DNA of 64,000 nt. Origin: Neobacillus endophyticus (GTDB lineage Bacteria > Bacillota > Bacilli > Bacillales > Cytobacillaceae). Positions 41,829-50,340 of the stretch are shown here, piece after piece. The stretch's first letter is position 1. The number at the start of each line of letters is the position of its first letter. The position numbers and the translations under genes were made by a program. Below the pieces are notes generated by a model that ran no database searches, was not told where the DNA came from, and worked only from the letters and a program-made list of their open reading frames with translations. The DNA lies in assembly GCF_013248975.1 (NCBI RefSeq), contig NZ_JABRWH010000001.1:2810001-2874000 (forward strand), written 5' to 3'.

Positions 41829-42737
41829 TTAATCCCGTAAAGATGTTCCGGTTAACTTCAAGAAGATATCTTCTAAGTTTGGTTTTGCAATTTCTAAACG
41901 ATTTACTTCTAATTGATGTTCTTTTAATAGATTTGTCACCTTTTCTAATAAGGTTAAAGCTTCATCGTTTTCTACAACAATCCCGTTTCCTTTTAGATAT
42001 ACATTTCCTAGCGAAGTAAACATTTCTTCCGTTATTGTCTCCCCCTCAACGTAAACGGATGGAGTAGAATATTTATGTAGTACTTCTTGTACCGAACCAT
42101 TTTCTAATACCGTGCCCTTATCAATTAAAGCTATATATTCACATAAATGCTCAATTTCTTCCATATAGTGACTAGAATATAAAACCGTGATGTTTTGTGT
42201 TTTTAATTTGTGAATGATTTCAAAGATATAATTCCTTGATTGAGGATCCACACCCACAGTCGGTTCATCCATAATAATAAACTTAGGATTATGCATTAAA
42301 GCACACCCGATATTAATCCTTCTTTTCATCCCACCAGAATAGGTTTTAACTGCTTCTTTTCCTCGATCTTTTAAACCGACCAAATCTAATACTTTCAATG
42401 CTTTTATCTTTGCCTCTTTTGATGACAATCCGTTAACCGAACCAAAGAACTCAAGATTATCAATTGCAGTTAAAGTTTCATTCAAAACAATATCTTGTGG
42501 AATATAACCAATTTGTTTTTTTATCTTATGAGAATTGGTTTTAATTTCATCCCCTAGAAAAGTAACATCCCCCTCATATTTTTCGATGATACCAGCTAAA
42601 ATTTTCATTAATGTGGATTTACCAGCACCATTTGGTCCAATTAACCCAAAGCAAACACCACTAGGGATAGTAAAATTCACGTTTTGTAAGGCGGTGTTTT
42701 TATCGTAGGTTTTTGACACATTTTTAATTTCTAACAT
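41829..42737 (-). CDS. ABC exporter ATP-binding protein
   Basis: 302 residues. Walker A GPNGAGKST (about 33-41), Q-loop YIPQD, signature YSGGMKRRINI, Walker B FIIMDEPTVGVD and switch His in LYSSHYMEE. The C-terminal extension after residue 220 (VYVEGETITEEMF ... LEDIFLKLTGTSLRD) is typical of the antibiotic-exporter subgroup. AGGAGG lies before its ATG; the permease gene follows. Confidence 0.92.
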   Translation of the reverse strand: MLEIKNVSKTYDKNTALQNVNFTIPSGVCFGLIGPNGAGKSTLMKILAGIIEKYEGDVTFLGDEIKTNSHKIKKQIGYIPQDIVLNETLTAIDNLEFFGSVNGLSSKEAKIKALKVLDLVGLKDRGKEAVKTYSGGMKRRINIGCALMHNPKFIIMDEPTVGVDPQSRNYIFEIIHKLKTQNITVLYSSHYMEEIEHLCEYIALIDKGTVLENGSVQEVLHKYSTPSVYVEGETITEEMFTSLGNVYLKGNGIVVENDEALTLLEKVTNLLKEHQLEVNRLEIAKPNLEDIFLKLTGTSLRD

Positions 42738-42956
42738 TAATCCCCCTCCTAACCTTATTGAATATTAAGAAATTATTGTTATCCTTTATGTTATCATCTC
42801 CATTCCATATTATCCATATTTTTCTATACTCGTAAGTAATAGTTAATCCAGTCCGTATTTATCATTGAGCCCTGACAGTTGGTGTCAATATTTAAAAGTT
42901 ATGACACTATTCGTTTCAAAGAAATTAAATTGTTGTCCAATTAATAAAGAAGATTG

Positions 42957-42990
42957 TTCAGCAATCGGGCCATTTTCTGGAATAAACACT
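42957..42990 (+). repeat. Intergenic repeat R2 (degenerate)
   Basis: TTCAGCAATCGGGCCATTTTCTGGAATAA; head changed at the last bases (GGGCCA for GGGCGC), no matching hairpin. Confidence 0.65.
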
Positions 42991-43013
42991 CATTAAGGGA
43001 TTGGGTAATTTTG

Positions 43014-43141
43014 CTAAAATTTAGAGAAGATTTTGAAGGTTTTCTTGAAGATAACGAACAGTTTAGTCAAAAATATACATAGAAAAAGAGACAGTACCTT
43101 TTTCATTTTTGATACTGTCTCTTTTCCTTGATACCTTTACT
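43014..43141. terminator. Intergenic remnant and terminator upstream of the anti-sigma gene 3' end
   Basis: A 24-codon open stretch (LLKFREDFEGFLEDNEQFSQ...) at about 43011-43082 looks like a gene end without a beginning. A strong hairpin AAAGAGACAGTA / TACTGTCTCTTT (about 43083-43123) follows; it can terminate from either side. Confidence 0.5.
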
Positions 43142-43243
43142 TTTTCAAGCTGATTGCAAAGTAAAGGCTATTAGTTGTTATGTTCGCTAGGATTCCAGCC
43201 ACTTACTGCAAGAGAGACTAAATATAAATCTGGTATCTACTCG

Positions 43244-44149
43244 CTATTTTTCGGGTTTAATATAAGGGACAATTTGCGCAGTAGCGCCTACTGAAGCACC
43301 ACGAATAAAATCTTTATTTTCTAAGGCTTTAAAATTTTTTGTTTGGCCAGTGAGCATTACCCCCAAAATTTTCACCTCATCAAACTGCTTCTTTTTATTT
43401 AAATTTAAAAATTTCTGGATTGTTTCGTCATTAACATCATATTTTTCAAGCGCATCAATAAAATTTTTGTATGCTTCTTTCGGTGAATCAGATGGGGCAA
43501 ATCCATAAACCGGCATACCGGCAGGTCCTTTACTTTCATCTCCAATTGGTGATGTCATATACAACCATACAATATTTAAATTATTGGGGATTTTTGCTTG
43601 TATTTCTTTCCATGTATAAGGTTGATTGAAAGAAATGGCAACTTCTGCAACGTGATTCTCCATTTGTGAAATTTCCCCTAGTTCGTTTTGTATGCCATCA
43701 TAATATTTCTGAATGGATGGATTATAAAATGTTGCAACTTTATTTTTTGTTTGTTTATCATACTCATAGGACCCTTTGTCAGACCAATAAAACCCCGGAG
43801 TTAACTCATTATTATCAATATTTATGCGAAGCCAATCATACGAACTTGTGAGTCTGCTCCATTGAACTAAGTAGCCATCAATATTTTTAGAACGGTTAGT
43901 AATAATGTTGCCATTAAACATTGATGAATTAGCAGTTACTTGAGAGTCAATTTGAATATTAGGTTCGGCGATTGCATTATGTAAGAAAAGCCGGTCGTTA
44001 AGTCTTGCAGAACTTTTTGCAGCAAAGTAGTTGCCTGTTTTATAAAGGATTGGTAAAAGAATCAGTACGACAATAATTGAAGTAATGATTATTTTTAGTA
44101 GTTGTTTACGTTTAGCTTTTTTTAATGCTCCACTTAATGAAGTGTCCAT
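43244..44149 (-). CDS. Anti-sigma factor with sigma-regulator C-terminal domain
   Basis: 301 residues: a short cytoplasmic tail of about 18, one membrane helix (LLKIIITSIIVVLILLPILY) and a large outer domain. The segment EVAISFNQPYTWKEIQAKIP with NIVWLYMTSP and AYKNFIDALEKY fits the Sigma_reg_N/Sigma_reg_C families of Bacillus anti-sigma factors. Its ATG overlaps the stop of the sigma gene (TAATG), so the two are translationally coupled and should be made in equal amounts. Confidence 0.82.
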   Translation of the reverse strand: MDTSLSGALKKAKRKQLLKIIITSIIVVLILLPILYKTGNYFAAKSSARLNDRLFLHNAIAEPNIQIDSQVTANSSMFNGNIITNRSKNIDGYLVQWSRLTSSYDWLRINIDNNELTPGFYWSDKGSYEYDKQTKNKVATFYNPSIQKYYDGIQNELGEISQMENHVAEVAISFNQPYTWKEIQAKIPNNLNIVWLYMTSPIGDESKGPAGMPVYGFAPSDSPKEAYKNFIDALEKYDVNDETIQKFLNLNKKKQFDEVKILGVMLTGQTKNFKALENKDFIRGASVGATAQIVPYIKPEK

Positions 44150-44640
44150 TATAGTTTTCCTCCTATTTTTGAATGAATAAATTTACGTGCGCGATATAAT
44201 TTTTGCTTTACGCTTTCTACTTGGATGTCTAAAATAATAGAAATTTCTTCATATGATAAATCATAATAATACTTTAAAAAGAAAATTTCTTTGTATTCCT
44301 TTTTGATGTCTTTTAATAAATAAAAAATCTCATCTTTATTTAAAATGACATCAAATTCACGATCTGTATGTTGCAGCTTTGAATAAATTTCCTCTGATAA
44401 GTAAACGCTCTGATTCTCCTTTTTCCTTTTCAAGTCAATATATTCATTGAGTGATACTCTGAAAAACCACGGACGTATATTGCTCTCTGTTAGGTTATCC
44501 AACAGTAGATAAACTTTGTAAAAGGTATTTTGTATAATATCTTCAGCATCTTCCTTTTTGGCCCCCTTTGCTAGTAATAGCCGGAACACTTCCTCTCCTA
44601 AATTGATAAGATAGGAGGCTAGTACATTTTCTTTATTCAC
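44149..44640 (-). CDS. ECF-type RNA polymerase sigma factor
   Basis: 163 residues. Region 2 contains AEDIIQNTFYKVYLLLDNL and NIRPWFFRVSLNEYIDLKRK; region 4 has EYKEIFFLKYYYDLSYEEISIILDIQVESVKQKLYRARKFI, a helix-turn-helix. It starts at GTG with GGGAGG upstream. With its coupled membrane anti-sigma it forms a cell-envelope sensing unit. Target genes are unknown; no obvious autoregulated promoter was identified. Confidence 0.88.
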   Translation of the reverse strand: MNKENVLASYLINLGEEVFRLLLAKGAKKEDAEDIIQNTFYKVYLLLDNLTESNIRPWFFRVSLNEYIDLKRKKENQSVYLSEEIYSKLQHTDREFDVILNKDEIFYLLKDIKKEYKEIFFLKYYYDLSYEEISIILDIQVESVKQKLYRARKFIHSKIGGKL

Positions 44641-44748
44641 ATTTTGACCTCCCTACACTTATACAACGAATAAGCACTTAAAGATGTATACACTAAATTT
44701 AATTTTACATAAATTAATTAATGGATGGGGCTATTGTGAATTATATGG

Positions 44749-44826
44749 TTCCGTAATCGGGCGCTATTCAGGAGTAATGATAAAAGTCCAAATTTCTCAA
44801 TTTTAATGAGAGATTGGGCTTTTATA
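44749..44826 (+). repeat. Intergenic repeat R3
   Basis: Head TTCCGTAATCGGGCGC, then CAGGAGTAATGA and a hairpin CCAAATTTCTCA / TGAGAGATTGG with T-rich end. It lies upstream of the ECF sigma gene, pointing against it, so it is not that operon's terminator. Confidence 0.75.
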
Positions 44827-45000
44827 TTTATTTGTACAGCAAAATAGCGCTTTAAACGGGTGCAAAATATAACTGCTAAAGTGACAGGCTTAATAAATGA
44901 TGTCAATACTTATAAGTAATTTGTTTGTTTTAACGAAATCAATAAGCCGTATTGTATTTCTACTTTACTTAAATTTTTAACCATTTTGAGTTGCACCCCA
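44827..45000. other. Spacer between R3 and the padR promoter
   Basis: AT-rich, no gene seen. Confidence 0.4.
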
Positions 45001-45034
45001 ATATATTGACACTCAATATATTGTGTTGTATAGT
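45000..45034 (+). promoter_or_regulatory. padR promoter with a perfect inverted-repeat operator
   Basis: -35 TTGACA (45006-45011), -10 TATAGT (45029-45034), 17-base spacer. The inverted repeat AATATATTG-ACACT-CAATATATT (45000-45022) covers the -35, and a partial repeat (CAATATAT) lies at 45043-45050. This is the pattern of an autoregulated PadR gene. Confidence 0.8.
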
Positions 45035-45081
45035 ATGAGAAACAATATATCGAGTATCAATGTATATGTGAGGTAATAATT

Positions 45082-45396
45082 ATGAATCCCTTGTCAGAAT
45101 CTACATATTTGATTTTATTAGCTCTCTATCACGAACCTTTACACGGTTATGGAATTATTAAGAGTATCGAAGAGGTTAGTAATGGCAGCTTTATTATTGC
45201 ACCAGGAACGCTTTATGGAGTTTTAAATAATTTGCAGAAGCAAAGGTTAATTGAAACTGTAAAACAAGAAGAGGACAGTCGTAAAAAGAAAACCTATGCT
45301 ATTACAGAGAAGGGCAAAGAAATATTGCATTTAGAGTTTAACAGATTTCAAAAAATGATAACTTTCACTGAAAAAATAATGGAAGAAAGGATATAA
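45082..45396 (+). CDS. PadR-family transcriptional regulator
   Basis: 104-residue winged-helix regulator. The N-terminal ESTYLILLALYHEPLHGYGI and the wing LIETVKQEEDSRKKKTYAIT are typical of the short PadR group. GTGAGG lies before the ATG. It is followed after three bases by a DUF2812 gene, a frequent partner, and is preceded by a perfect palindromic operator, so it probably represses its own operon until it binds a ligand. Confidence 0.9.
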   Translation: MNPLSESTYLILLALYHEPLHGYGIIKSIEEVSNGSFIIAPGTLYGVLNNLQKQRLIETVKQEEDSRKKKTYAITEKGKEILHLEFNRFQKMITFTEKIMEERI

Positions 45397-45399
45397 GAA

Positions 45400-45957
45400 A
45401 TGGTAAAAAGAAATAACTTCAAAAAGGTGAGTAAGAAATTTTCTAATTTTACAGAAGAGGAACAATGGTTACAAAGCATGTTACAAGATGGTTGGGTACT
45501 TAAAAGTTATGATTCGGAGGATATTGATGACTGTCAATATGTTTTCGAACCTCTGCAGTATGCAGAACAAAAAAATCGGATTTACAAAATTGATTTTCGT
45601 ATGTTCAATAAAAAAGAGGATTTTAATGAATATAACAGTCTTTTTAATGATGTAGGATGGATTGGTCTTGCGAAGCATAAAGGGTACTTTAAACATATTT
45701 TTTATACTGATTCCCCAAAAACAAACAAAGATATTTTTTCTGACGTTGAATCTTATAAGGCACGAGAAAAACAAAAAATGTTTATCTGTTTTATATACAC
45801 ACTAATTTTAGTAATGCTCTTCATTATTGCAGTTGTTCTTTACAAGATTTATGGAAATATTTCTATCTTGTATGGTGGAATTATGACTTTATTTTCAAAT
45901 GTACAACCATTAAGAAGTTACTATAGACATAGAAAAGTATATAAATCACTTGTATAA
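45400..45957 (+). CDS. DUF2812 membrane protein
   Basis: 185 residues. A soluble N-terminal part with FTEEEQWLQSMLQDGWVL and VFEPLQYAEQKNRIYKIDFR is followed by two hydrophobic segments (FICFIYTLILVMLFIIAVVL and ISILYGGIMTLFSNVQPL). DUF2812 proteins are usually encoded just after a PadR regulator, as here; their role is unknown. Confidence 0.82.
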   Translation: MVKRNNFKKVSKKFSNFTEEEQWLQSMLQDGWVLKSYDSEDIDDCQYVFEPLQYAEQKNRIYKIDFRMFNKKEDFNEYNSLFNDVGWIGLAKHKGYFKHIFYTDSPKTNKDIFSDVESYKAREKQKMFICFIYTLILVMLFIIAVVLYKIYGNISILYGGIMTLFSNVQPLRSYYRHRKVYKSLV

Positions 45958-46105
45958 GTGGATCAATAGATTATGGATATCCTTACTTGGTGAGCAATTA
46001 GAAGATAAGTTAAATGAAAAAATATGAGCCTTCTGCAGATGGGATAGATTGCTGCGGTGATCCCCTTTTTATTGAACTAAACCAGCTAATAGAAACTTAG
46101 TGATA

Positions 46106-46209
46106 TTCAACAATCGGGCGCAAGAATTGAGCAAAAATGGACTGTATCAGCAGTCCATTTTTCTTGGTCTCTATTCCGTTAAATGGCAGGTTAGTTGAAT
46201 AAAGAATAC
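46106..46209 (+). repeat. Intergenic repeat R4
   Basis: Head TTCAACAATCGGGCGC (46106-46121), then AAGAATTGAGCA, a hairpin AAAAATGGACTG / CAGTCCATTTTT and a tail with GTTAAATGGCAGGTTA. R17 at 63793 matches it over about 100 bases. Confidence 0.85.
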
Positions 46210-46329
46210 TTTTTTAATATCTCATGATATATAAAAAATTTTAAATCCTCCTTCAAGTAATACAGTATAATGTAATAAAATGGAATTAAAGTTACGTTAA
46301 TGTAAATAGCGTAACAATGGGGGACGGAT

Positions 46330-46596
46330 ATGTTTTTCTTTAATAAAGAAGAAATTTATATTGGATATTCAATGGAAGAATTATCAAAGGTAAGAGGGAT
46401 TTTAGAAAGTAAGGGCATTAAATATACCTACAAAGTTATTAACCGTTCAAGTCAATGGTTGGGACAGGGGACAACGAGAGGAAACTTTGGAAGTGCTGGA
46501 ATGAACAGTAATTACGAAAACCAATATGTCGTTTCTGTTAAGAAAAAAGACTCGGAGAACGCAAAATATTGGGTTAATACTGTTTTGTATCCATAG
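46330..46596 (+). CDS. Small cytoplasmic protein of unknown function
   Basis: 88 residues with GGGGGACGG upstream of the ATG. The beginning IYIGYSMEELSKVRGILESKGIKYTYKV is a beta-alpha-beta unit resembling small ferredoxin-like (DUF2007-type) proteins; a Gly/Asn-rich loop and a final strand (ENQYVVSVKKKDSENAKYW) follow. No membrane helix. I do not assign a function. Confidence 0.6.
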   Translation: MFFFNKEEIYIGYSMEELSKVRGILESKGIKYTYKVINRSSQWLGQGTTRGNFGSAGMNSNYENQYVVSVKKKDSENAKYWVNTVLYP

Positions 46597-46644
46597 TTAA
46601 TTAGAGGAATTAACTTTATTACACCTCCAAAAGCAGGTAAATAA

Positions 46645-46713
46645 ATGGAGAACATAGTATGGATAAATGGAAATTATGAAGAAGATAATCGCATTTTTGA
46701 TTCTAAAATTCAA
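46645..46713 (+). pseudogene. 5' fragment of a paralogue of the 95-residue gene at 49784
   Basis: Reads MENIVWINGNYEEDNRIFDS then KIQ, matching the first 23 residues of the protein at 49784-50071 (MENIVWISGSYKEDNRIFNS). Similarity stops six bases before repeat R5, so the rest of the gene has been replaced by, or deleted up to, the repeat. Confidence 0.8.
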
Positions 46714-46719
46714 TCTGTG

Positions 46720-46775
46720 TTCAACAATCGGGCGCGATTCTTCAACAGAATTGTGCTCTTTCCTTATATGTAAGG
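46720..46775 (+). repeat. Intergenic repeat R5
   Basis: Head TTCAACAATCGGGCGC, the GGGCGCGATTCT arm pairing with AGAATTGTGCTC, T-run. It directly abuts a truncated gene. Confidence 0.85.
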
Positions 46776-46988
46776 ACTCTTTACTGGAATAAGAATCGAA
46801 GCAATTAAAAAGGAAAAAATATCTTTGAAGAATGTTTAATTAGTCATTAATGATGAGGGGTTATATGGAATTTGAGAATAGAAAACAGAAAACAGAAAAA
46901 GATTCTTTGTTTGTTCTCAACAAACAAAAACTGATGTTAAAATAAGATTATAAATATTTTCCATTTTGTTTTATTATAGGAGGACATT

Positions 46989-47549
46989 TTGAAGAAATTT
47001 ACATTAATGTTTATCTTTCTAATTATTCTAGCAGGATGTTCAAAAGCTGGCATACAAAATAAGGCACTAGATAAATCTATTAGTAATGAAACTGTTAACA
47101 CGCCTCTTTATAGTGGTAAAAATTTAGTGATTGGTGTTATTGGTGATTCACCAAGTGTAAGAGAAAATAATGTGAAATTCGAAAATATTGATTTTACTAA
47201 ATTAGCAGGAGATAAAAACCTTTCATCAGAATTTGATGCCGTTTTTATCATGAAGGAACATTTATCCCAAGCTTCTAATAGTATATATGCTAAAGTTTAC
47301 AAAAGTTCTGGTATTCCTTTTTTCTATATTGGGTCCACAAAATCATATATTCCATTTGTTAATGAACAATTATCCTATAAGGATGTACCTGATATGAAAG
47401 ACCAAACTTATGCAACAGGATATTTCCAATCGGGCGAAGAAAAATATCAATACTGGGGTTATGGACTATATAACGATAAGATAAATGAAAGTAACATTAA
47501 GGATGTGTATTCTCGAATATTTACTACAATTGAGTCAGTAAAAAAATGA
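46989..47549 (+). CDS. Putative lipoprotein of unknown function
   Basis: 186 residues from TTG with AGGAGG seven bases upstream. The signal peptide ends in lipobox I-L-A-G-C (MKKFTLMFIFLIILAGC). The mature part has a flavodoxin-like strand start (NLVIGVIGDSPSVRENNVKF), then FDAVFIMKEHLSQASNSIYAK and FFYIGSTKSYIPF. I do not recognise the family; it is probably attached to the outer face of the membrane. Confidence 0.7.
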   Translation: MKKFTLMFIFLIILAGCSKAGIQNKALDKSISNETVNTPLYSGKNLVIGVIGDSPSVRENNVKFENIDFTKLAGDKNLSSEFDAVFIMKEHLSQASNSIYAKVYKSSGIPFFYIGSTKSYIPFVNEQLSYKDVPDMKDQTYATGYFQSGEEKYQYWGYGLYNDKINESNIKDVYSRIFTTIESVKK

Positions 47550-47702
47550 TTTTGATGTCACTGTAATTTTTAAGTTAGTTATTTTATTTTCCCAACAGTT
47601 AGGAAATGACGTTTTATTGTTCAACGGATTTATAAGATGGTGATAAACTTGATAAACTGTACTTAAACCGAGATTCATTCGAATTAGATTTGGTTATTGA
47701 TC

Positions 47703-47757
47703 TTCAGCAATCGGGCGCGATTCTGCAAGAATTGCGCTTTTCTTTATGTAAAGGGCT
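47703..47757 (+). repeat. Intergenic repeat R6
   Basis: Head TTCAGCAATCGGGCGC; GGGCGCGATTCT pairs with AGAATTGCGCTT, then TTCTTTATGTAAAGGG. It can terminate the upstream lipoprotein gene. Confidence 0.85.
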
Positions 47758-47774
47758 ATTTAATTGAGCAAGAC

Positions 47775-47804
47775 TTAACAAGTAATTTTAAGTTAATATA
47801 TAAT
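47775..47804 (+). promoter_or_regulatory. yjdF promoter
   Basis: TTAACA (47775-47780) and TATAAT (47799-47804) with an 18-base spacer, placing the start near 47811. Confidence 0.65.
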
Positions 47805-47810
47805 AAACAT

Positions 47811-47935
47811 GGAATGAAAAAACACAATTCGGTTGGTAGTCCGGATGCATTAAATTAAACATTGATGTCAGTAACCTTCCCCTCCTCGGGATGTCCATCA
47901 TTCCAAGATTTTGTTGTTAAGAGGGGGGAATCGTC
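47811..47935 (+). promoter_or_regulatory. yjdF-motif leader (azaaromatic riboswitch candidate)
   Basis: About 125 bases of structured leader in front of yjdF, where Firmicutes carry the yjdF-motif RNA that senses azaaromatic compounds and controls translation. A small stem CGG...CCG (47830-47846), a long stem with TGATG/CATCA arms (about 47861-47901), and CCCCTC (47880-47885) complementary to the GAGGGG of the ribosome binding site (47920-47925) fit a translation switch. The identification rests on position and visible pairing, not on a covariance search. Confidence 0.7.
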
Positions 47936-48349
47936 ATGACCTTGACGGTTTATTACGATGGTCAGTTTTGGGTTGGAGTAATTGAAATTCAAGAAAACGG
48001 AAGATTGAAGGCTTACCGTTATGTATTTGGCACAGAGCCTAGTGATTCTGAGGTATTAGAATTTGTAAATCATCGGTTACTTGCTGTCCTTGAAAAAAGT
48101 AGGCAGATAGGGATCAAAGGGAAAAGGAATCTAGATAAAAAAATTAATCCTAAACGTCTCCAACGTCAGGTAGCCAAAGAAATGAAGCAGAAAGGAGTTT
48201 CAACACAAGCACAAGAAGCGATTAAAGAAGATATTGAGAGACGGAAAGCGGAAAGCAAACAACTTAAAAAACGGCGTGATGATGCTTTTAAACAAAGACA
48301 ATGGGAAATAAAAAAACAAAAAGCTAAACAAAAGCATAAAGGTCGATAG
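47936..48349 (+). CDS. yjdF: YjdF family protein (DUF2992)
   Basis: 137 residues. N-terminal domain LTVYYDGQFWVGVIE ... RLKAYRYVFGTEPSDSEVLEFV, then a long, very basic helical tail (ending KQRQWEIKKQKAKQKHKGR) typical of YjdF. The protein is thought to cope with toxic azaaromatic compounds sensed by its leader RNA. ATG with a GGGGGG site eight bases upstream. Confidence 0.88.
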   Translation: MTLTVYYDGQFWVGVIEIQENGRLKAYRYVFGTEPSDSEVLEFVNHRLLAVLEKSRQIGIKGKRNLDKKINPKRLQRQVAKEMKQKGVSTQAQEAIKEDIERRKAESKQLKKRRDDAFKQRQWEIKKQKAKQKHKGR

Positions 48350-48353
48350 ATTA

Positions 48354-48409
48354 TTCAAGAATAGGGCGCAATTCTGCAGTAAGAATTGTGCTCTTTTTTA
48401 TTTAAAGGG
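48354..48409 (+). repeat. Intergenic repeat R7
   Basis: Head variant TTCAAGAATAGGGCGC; stem GGGCGCAATTCT / AGAATTGTGCTC and T6, directly after yjdF. A good intrinsic terminator. Confidence 0.85.
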
Positions 48410-48523
48410 TTAGATTGTGGAGGAACTTCCCTAAAGATAATTGGATATTTATGTTAATATAGATGGAGATTGAAATGAAATGTATTGAAACTATAGGGCG
48501 ATTTGAAGAAGGAGAAAAAATCG

Positions 48524-48928
48524 ATGACAAAAAATTACGTGCACCATCTATGTATTCAAACTAATACATATTTAGAAACCTTGGCATTTTATACAAAAGC
48601 ATTAGGTTTTGAAATTGTCGAAGAGTCGCAGAATTTTCACGGACGTGCTTTTAATACATGGTTGAAGTTAGGTACGTTTTATATCGAATTACAAACGGGT
48701 AAGCAGGGCGAGGAGCTAGTTGTGGCCAATTCAAATAGTGAAGGACTTGTTCATTTCTGTTTGTGGGTAGAAAACCTTCAGCAAGAGGTTGAAAGGTTAA
48801 TAGAATTGAACACCCATTTTGTTTTGAAAAATGGCGAGATCATTTATCATATAGAAAATGGTCAATTATGTAAGTTAAAAGCGCCAGAAGGAACGATAGT
48901 GGAATTGCGTAATAACCAAGGAATTTAA
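48524..48928 (+). CDS. VOC/glyoxalase-fold protein
   Basis: 134 residues with two beta-alpha-beta-beta-beta units of the vicinal-oxygen-chelate superfamily. YVHHLCIQTNTYLETLAFYTKALGFEIVEES gives the first metal-side His, and HFCLWVENLQQEVERL the second half; the C-terminal LKAPEGTIVELRN holds the Glu. ATG 48524 has AGAAGGAG ten bases upstream (a TTG at 48503 is less likely). Substrate unknown; could be a lyase, dioxygenase or drug-binding protein. Confidence 0.85.
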   Translation: MTKNYVHHLCIQTNTYLETLAFYTKALGFEIVEESQNFHGRAFNTWLKLGTFYIELQTGKQGEELVVANSNSEGLVHFCLWVENLQQEVERLIELNTHFVLKNGEIIYHIENGQLCKLKAPEGTIVELRNNQGI

Positions 48929-49005
48929 CTTTATAATCCATCTGAACCCTTTAGGAAGTTTGCATTGCAAGAAAAGTATAAGTATCTATAAAAGGAAGGG
49001 AAAAA

Positions 49006-49461
49006 ATGAAAAAAAACGCAATTTTAGTATTTTGCTTAGTAATAGTGGGTGTGGTCGTTTGGTTCACCTTTCATAATCAAGGGTCTGATGAAGGTACAGC
49101 TTCTAAAACTGTTAGAAAGCAAAATCCTGTTGTACATAATATAAGCGAAGAACCTGTTACTGGAAATGGTACTTTAGGTGACGCTATTCATAATACCCAA
49201 ATCTTTTTAAATGGTGTTTTAGAACAAGGTCAAGTAAAGACTATAGATTTTGAAAAGAATAAAGAGAATCTTAATACTGTTATTGGATATGAACAAGGTG
49301 CAATCAAATTTGCTAATAAAGTTAATGCTTCTATAGAAATAAAAAAGGAATTACAAAAGGATTTAGTTGAAACTAAAACTGCAATAGCAAATCAAAGTTA
49401 TGATTCTCTTTACAAAGTGGGACAATCCTTAATTAAATTGGATAAATCCTATAACATATAA
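49006..49461 (+). CDS. Exported small protein with N-terminal anchor
   Basis: 151 residues with GGAAGGG before the ATG. One N-terminal hydrophobic segment (ILVFCLVIVGVVVWFTFH) without a lipobox, then a soluble, helical domain (LGDAIHNTQIFLNGVLEQG, KELQKDLVETKTAIANQSYDSLYKVGQSLIKL). Function unknown. Confidence 0.65.
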   Translation: MKKNAILVFCLVIVGVVVWFTFHNQGSDEGTASKTVRKQNPVVHNISEEPVTGNGTLGDAIHNTQIFLNGVLEQGQVKTIDFEKNKENLNTVIGYEQGAIKFANKVNASIEIKKELQKDLVETKTAIANQSYDSLYKVGQSLIKLDKSYNI

Positions 49462-49501
49462 AGAGTAACGTTTATGGATTATGAAATTATACATTTAAAG
49501 T

Positions 49502-49581
49502 AACGGGTGCTTTTCTTCAATAACGATCTTCAACAATCGGGCGCAATTCTGAACTGAATTGAGCTCTTTTTTATGTAAAGT
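49502..49581 (+). repeat. Intergenic repeat R8 (extended head)
   Basis: Upstream extension ACGGGTGCTTTTCTTCAATAACGATC, then head TTCAACAATCGGGCGC (49529-49544) and stem GCGCAATTC / GAATTGAGC, T6. The extension is shared with R13 and R15. Confidence 0.85.
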
Positions 49582-49783
49582 GACAAGTTACAATTTCTTT
49601 CGTCTAATATATTGGAAACTTTTGAGGGGGGCAAGCTGTGCTCAAAAGTTGAATAGGGGTGAAACTGTTCGTAAACAAATTAGAGATAGCGAGGAAATCT
49701 TTTTTCAGTAGCACTAACAAATTCTAATGTGGCATTTTATTTAAAAAGGCAATTTTACTTTACTCCAAAAAGAGGGTGACACT

Positions 49784-50071
49784 ATGGAGAATATTGTATG
49801 GATAAGTGGTAGTTATAAAGAAGATAATCGTATCTTTAATTCAAAAATTCAAGCTGAAGAATGGGCAGATGCTTTACTTCCGGATTTCGGTCCATATTTA
49901 ATCAGCAAGATTAATGTTGGTTATGCTACTCCTGACGAAAAAGTAATCAAATATTTAGAATCAATTTTACCTAAATGGGCCAGTTACAATAATGTAAAGA
50001 TTAGTATCCATAGAGATATAACAACCATAGATGGTCAAGAAATATATAAAATTTGGACACAGCAAGTTTAA
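49784..50071 (+). CDS. 95-residue protein of unknown function (intact copy)
   Basis: Starts MENIVWISGSYKEDNRIFNS; contains EWADALLPDFGPYLIS and KYLESILPKWASYNNVKIS. No membrane segment or known motif. GAGGGTG lies before the ATG. A truncated paralogue (first 23 residues) lies 3.1 kb upstream at 46645, ending at repeat R5. Confidence 0.65.
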   Translation: MENIVWISGSYKEDNRIFNSKIQAEEWADALLPDFGPYLISKINVGYATPDEKVIKYLESILPKWASYNNVKISIHRDITTIDGQEIYKIWTQQV

Positions 50072-50101
50072 TCCAGATCGTGAAGGACTGTACTTAAACA
50101 A

Positions 50102-50196
50102 ACGGATTGCTTATCTCGAATAAAATTTAGCCATTGTTCTTCCACAATCGAGCGCTATCGTGGGAAAGGAGTTGCAGTAGCAACTCCTTTCTTGTG
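50102..50196 (+). repeat. Intergenic repeat R9
   Basis: A leader ACGGATTGCTTATCTCGAAT also found in R11, then head TTCCACAATCGAGCGC (50140-50155) and hairpin AAAGGAGTTGC / GCAACTCCTTT. Confidence 0.8.
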
Positions 50197-50340
50197 AGAT
50201 AAGATTCTATGATTTAATAGAGTTTTATAAGATTGAACAAAGGCGAAATTAGAAAAAATTTACTTTTAAATAAACTTGCTTTATTATATACATAGAATAT
50301 CTATATATATAATATTACAATGTAAAGAGATTGTGAAAAT

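Noticed and set aside
47424..47436. A CAATCGGGCGA match inside the lipoprotein gene
   Set aside because: It lies in a conserved-looking coding frame (FQSGEE) without the rest of the head or a hairpin; taken as chance.
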